From JAYZDB01 sp036338025 (GTDB taxonomy: Bacteria > Planctomycetota > UBA1135 > UBA2386), in NCBI GenBank assembly GCA_036338025.1, contig JAYZDB010000200.1, positions 1-7,981 of the forward strand: a DNA stretch of 7,981 bases, given 5' to 3'. The position numbers were made by a program, and so were the translations under genes. This document shows positions 6,806 to 7,981 of this stretch, piece after piece (the first letter of the stretch is position 1; each line of letters starts with the position of its first letter). Below the pieces are notes generated by a model. That model had not been told where the DNA came from, ran no database searches, and was given only the letters and a program-made list of their open reading frames with translations.

Positions 6806-6912
6806 GGCCTCAGTCAAGACCTTTGAGGGCTTCGACGCAAGCCAGCTTGCCCGGGAAATGCGTCGGCTTCGCAGCTCGTGACCGCGGGCTGGCGTCATCC
6901 AGCGACCCGATC

Positions 6913-6941
6913 TTCGGGCGACCGCCGGGCTGTGGTAGCAT
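6913..6941 (+). promoter_or_regulatory. Candidate promoter for the iminopeptidase gene
   Basis: TGGTAGCAT at 6933-6941 is an extended -10 (TGG plus TAGCAT, 4 of 6 matches). TTCGGG at 6913-6918 is a poor -35, but with an ideal 17-base spacer. Transcription would start near 6948, giving a leader of about 60 bases. The element resembles the TGGTATCCT copies in the other divergent region. Confidence 0.38.
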
Positions 6942-6950
6942 CCCCGCGCC

Positions 6951-6995
6951 ATGCGAGCCCCCCTGCGGGAATACCTATCCGCCTGGGCACACTGA
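6951..6995 (+). other. Possible 14-codon leader ORF before the iminopeptidase gene
   Basis: An ATG 9 bases after the candidate -10 opens a frame encoding MRAPLREYLSAWAH and stops 15 bases before the iminopeptidase ATG, in the same frame. If the promoter is real, this frame would begin almost at the RNA 5' end and could couple translation to the next gene, which has only a weak GAG as ribosome binding site. It carries no attenuator-like run of one amino acid. A chance frame is equally possible. Confidence 0.15.
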
Positions 6996-7010
6996 CACTC
7001 ACCGAGAACC

Positions 7011-7973
7011 ATGGTCAACCAACACTTCCTGCCCCCACGCGAACCCTACGCCACCGGCAAGCTCGCAGTCGACGACATCCACACCCTCTACTACGAGCAG
7101 TGTGGCAACCCGGACGGCATCCCGATCCTGTTCATCCACGGCGGACCCGGTGCCGGCTGCTCGACGACGGACCGCTGCTTTTTTGATCAGTCGAAGTTCC
7201 GCGCCATCTTGTTCGATCAGCGTGGCTGCGGACGTTCGGAACCGCTGGGCGAACTAAGGGAGAACACAGTCGACCACCTGGTCCGGGACATCGAGCAACT
7301 ACGCGAAGAACTCGGCATCGAGAAGTGGCATACCTTCGGCGGGTCCTGGGGCAGCACTCTATCGCTGTACTACGCACAAGAGCACCCGGACCGGATCCTC
7401 AGCATGACCCTGCGTGGCATCTGGTTGCTCCGACAATCCGAACTGAACTGGTGGCTCTACCAGATCGGTTGGATTCAGCCCGAACTCTGGCGCGAATTCG
7501 CCGAGTTCATCCCGGAGGCGGAGCGCGAGGACTTGATGGAAGCCTACTGGCAGCGCCTGACTGGTGATGACCGCGCGCTCGCCCTCGAAGCCGCGCGCCA
7601 CTGGAGCATCTACGAAGGCTCATGCTGTACCTTGCTACCCAACGAGGAGTTCAGCGGAGCTTTCGCCGAGGACGACCTGGCGTGGAACCTCGCCCGCCTG
7701 GAAGCCCATTACTTCCGCGCCGGCATCCACCCCGACAACCTGCTGCTCGACCGTGTAGGCCGGCTAAGCGACATCCCTGCCTTTGCCGTCCACGGCCGAT
7801 ACGACATCGTCTGCCCGGTCAAGAGCCTCGACGATCTCCGCCGGGCCTGGCCCGAACTCGACTGGGAGATCGTCCCGGATGCCGGGCACTCGTCCCACGA
7901 GACCGGGATCACCAAGGAACTCGTCGCAGCCACCAACCGGATCGCAGCCAGCGGCTCGCCTGTTCGGCCCTAG
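7011..7973 (+). CDS. pip: Proline iminopeptidase (prolyl aminopeptidase, alpha/beta hydrolase, family S33)
   Basis: The 320-residue protein removes N-terminal proline from peptides, probably in the cytoplasm since there is no signal peptide or membrane segment. Diagnostic motifs in order are HGGPG (43-47, oxyanion hole), FDQRGCGRS (68-76), GGSWGS (110-115, nucleophile Ser112), HGRYD (261-265, acid Asp265) and DAGHS (290-294, catalytic His293). The helical cap lies between about 140 and 245, and the KWHTFGGSWGSTLSLYYAQEHP block is characteristic of the family. Length matches the usual 310-320 residues, and start and stop are both inside the window. The ATG at 7011 has only a weak GAG four bases upstream, but the residues just after it already align with the family N-terminus (LPPREPYATGKL). 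It is divergent from the sulfatase gene with no evident functional link and probably acts in peptide recycling. Confidence 0.95.
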   Translation: MVNQHFLPPREPYATGKLAVDDIHTLYYEQCGNPDGIPILFIHGGPGAGCSTTDRCFFDQSKFRAILFDQRGCGRSEPLGELRENTVDHLVRDIEQLREELGIEKWHTFGGSWGSTLSLYYAQEHPDRILSMTLRGIWLLRQSELNWWLYQIGWIQPELWREFAEFIPEAEREDLMEAYWQRLTGDDRALALEAARHWSIYEGSCCTLLPNEEFSGAFAEDDLAWNLARLEAHYFRAGIHPDNLLLDRVGRLSDIPAFAVHGRYDIVCPVKSLDDLRRAWPELDWEIVPDAGHSSHETGITKELVAATNRIAASGSPVRP

Positions 7974-7981
7974 TCGCCGAG

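Larger units (their letters stand above)
6806..7010. other. Divergent intergenic region (205 bases)
   Basis: This lies between the head-to-head sulfatase and iminopeptidase genes. It contains a rightward promoter candidate at 6913-6941 and two very short plus-strand open frames (6804-6881 and 6951-6995). No clear -10 for the sulfatase is visible on the minus strand; a weak match, AGGTATTCC, sits about 160 bases from its ATG. Confidence 0.5.

Noticed and set aside
6806..7018. An N-terminal extension of the sulfatase by 71 residues
   Set aside because: The extension is Arg-rich, lacks family similarity and would bury the lipoprotein signal peptide that begins at the ATG ending at 6805.

Overview
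The window is GC-rich bacterial DNA with five protein genes on strictly alternating strands (+ - + - +), so no operon is visible. The best guess for the organism is a planctomycete (Planctomycetota). This rests on recognising protein styles, not on a marker gene: a GT39-type membrane glycosyltransferase tail, a secreted CotH-kinase/lamin-tail protein ending in a small beta-sandwich module, a secreted protein of the large beta-sandwich kind common in that phylum's secretomes, and a lipoprotein sulfatase. There is no rRNA, tRNA, CRISPR array, transposase or integrase.

Layout: (1) 3-1271, +, the C-terminal part of a multi-pass membrane protein, probably a GT39/PMT-like glycosyltransferase cut by the left edge. 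(2) 1280-2527, -, a secreted protein of unknown function, tail-to-tail with gene 1 with 8 bases between the stop codons. (3) 2528-2972, a 445-base divergent control region with candidate promoters for both flanking genes and two short inverted repeats. (4) 2973-5348, +, an exported CotH-kinase protein with an Ig-like domain, a lamin-tail domain and a C-terminal module. (5) 5345-6805, -, a lipoprotein sulfatase of the formylglycine type whose stop codon overlaps that of gene 4 by four bases. (6) 6806-7010, a 205-base divergent region with an extended -10 candidate facing right. (7) 7011-7973, +, proline iminopeptidase of the alpha/beta-hydrolase fold, complete.

Three of the five products (genes 2, 4 and 5) carry export signals and the first is membrane-embedded, so the stretch mostly serves the cell envelope and secretome. 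The iminopeptidase is the only product without an export signal. No shared pathway can be shown: the sulfatase has no neighbouring glycoside hydrolase, transporter or maturase, and the CotH protein has no neighbouring spore or coat gene.

Nothing here amounts to a clearly new system. The most useful leads are the probable shared C-terminal module of genes 2 and 4, the likely leaderless start of gene 2, a repeated TGGTATCCT-type extended -10 element in the divergent regions, and the CotH pseudokinase/kinase question.
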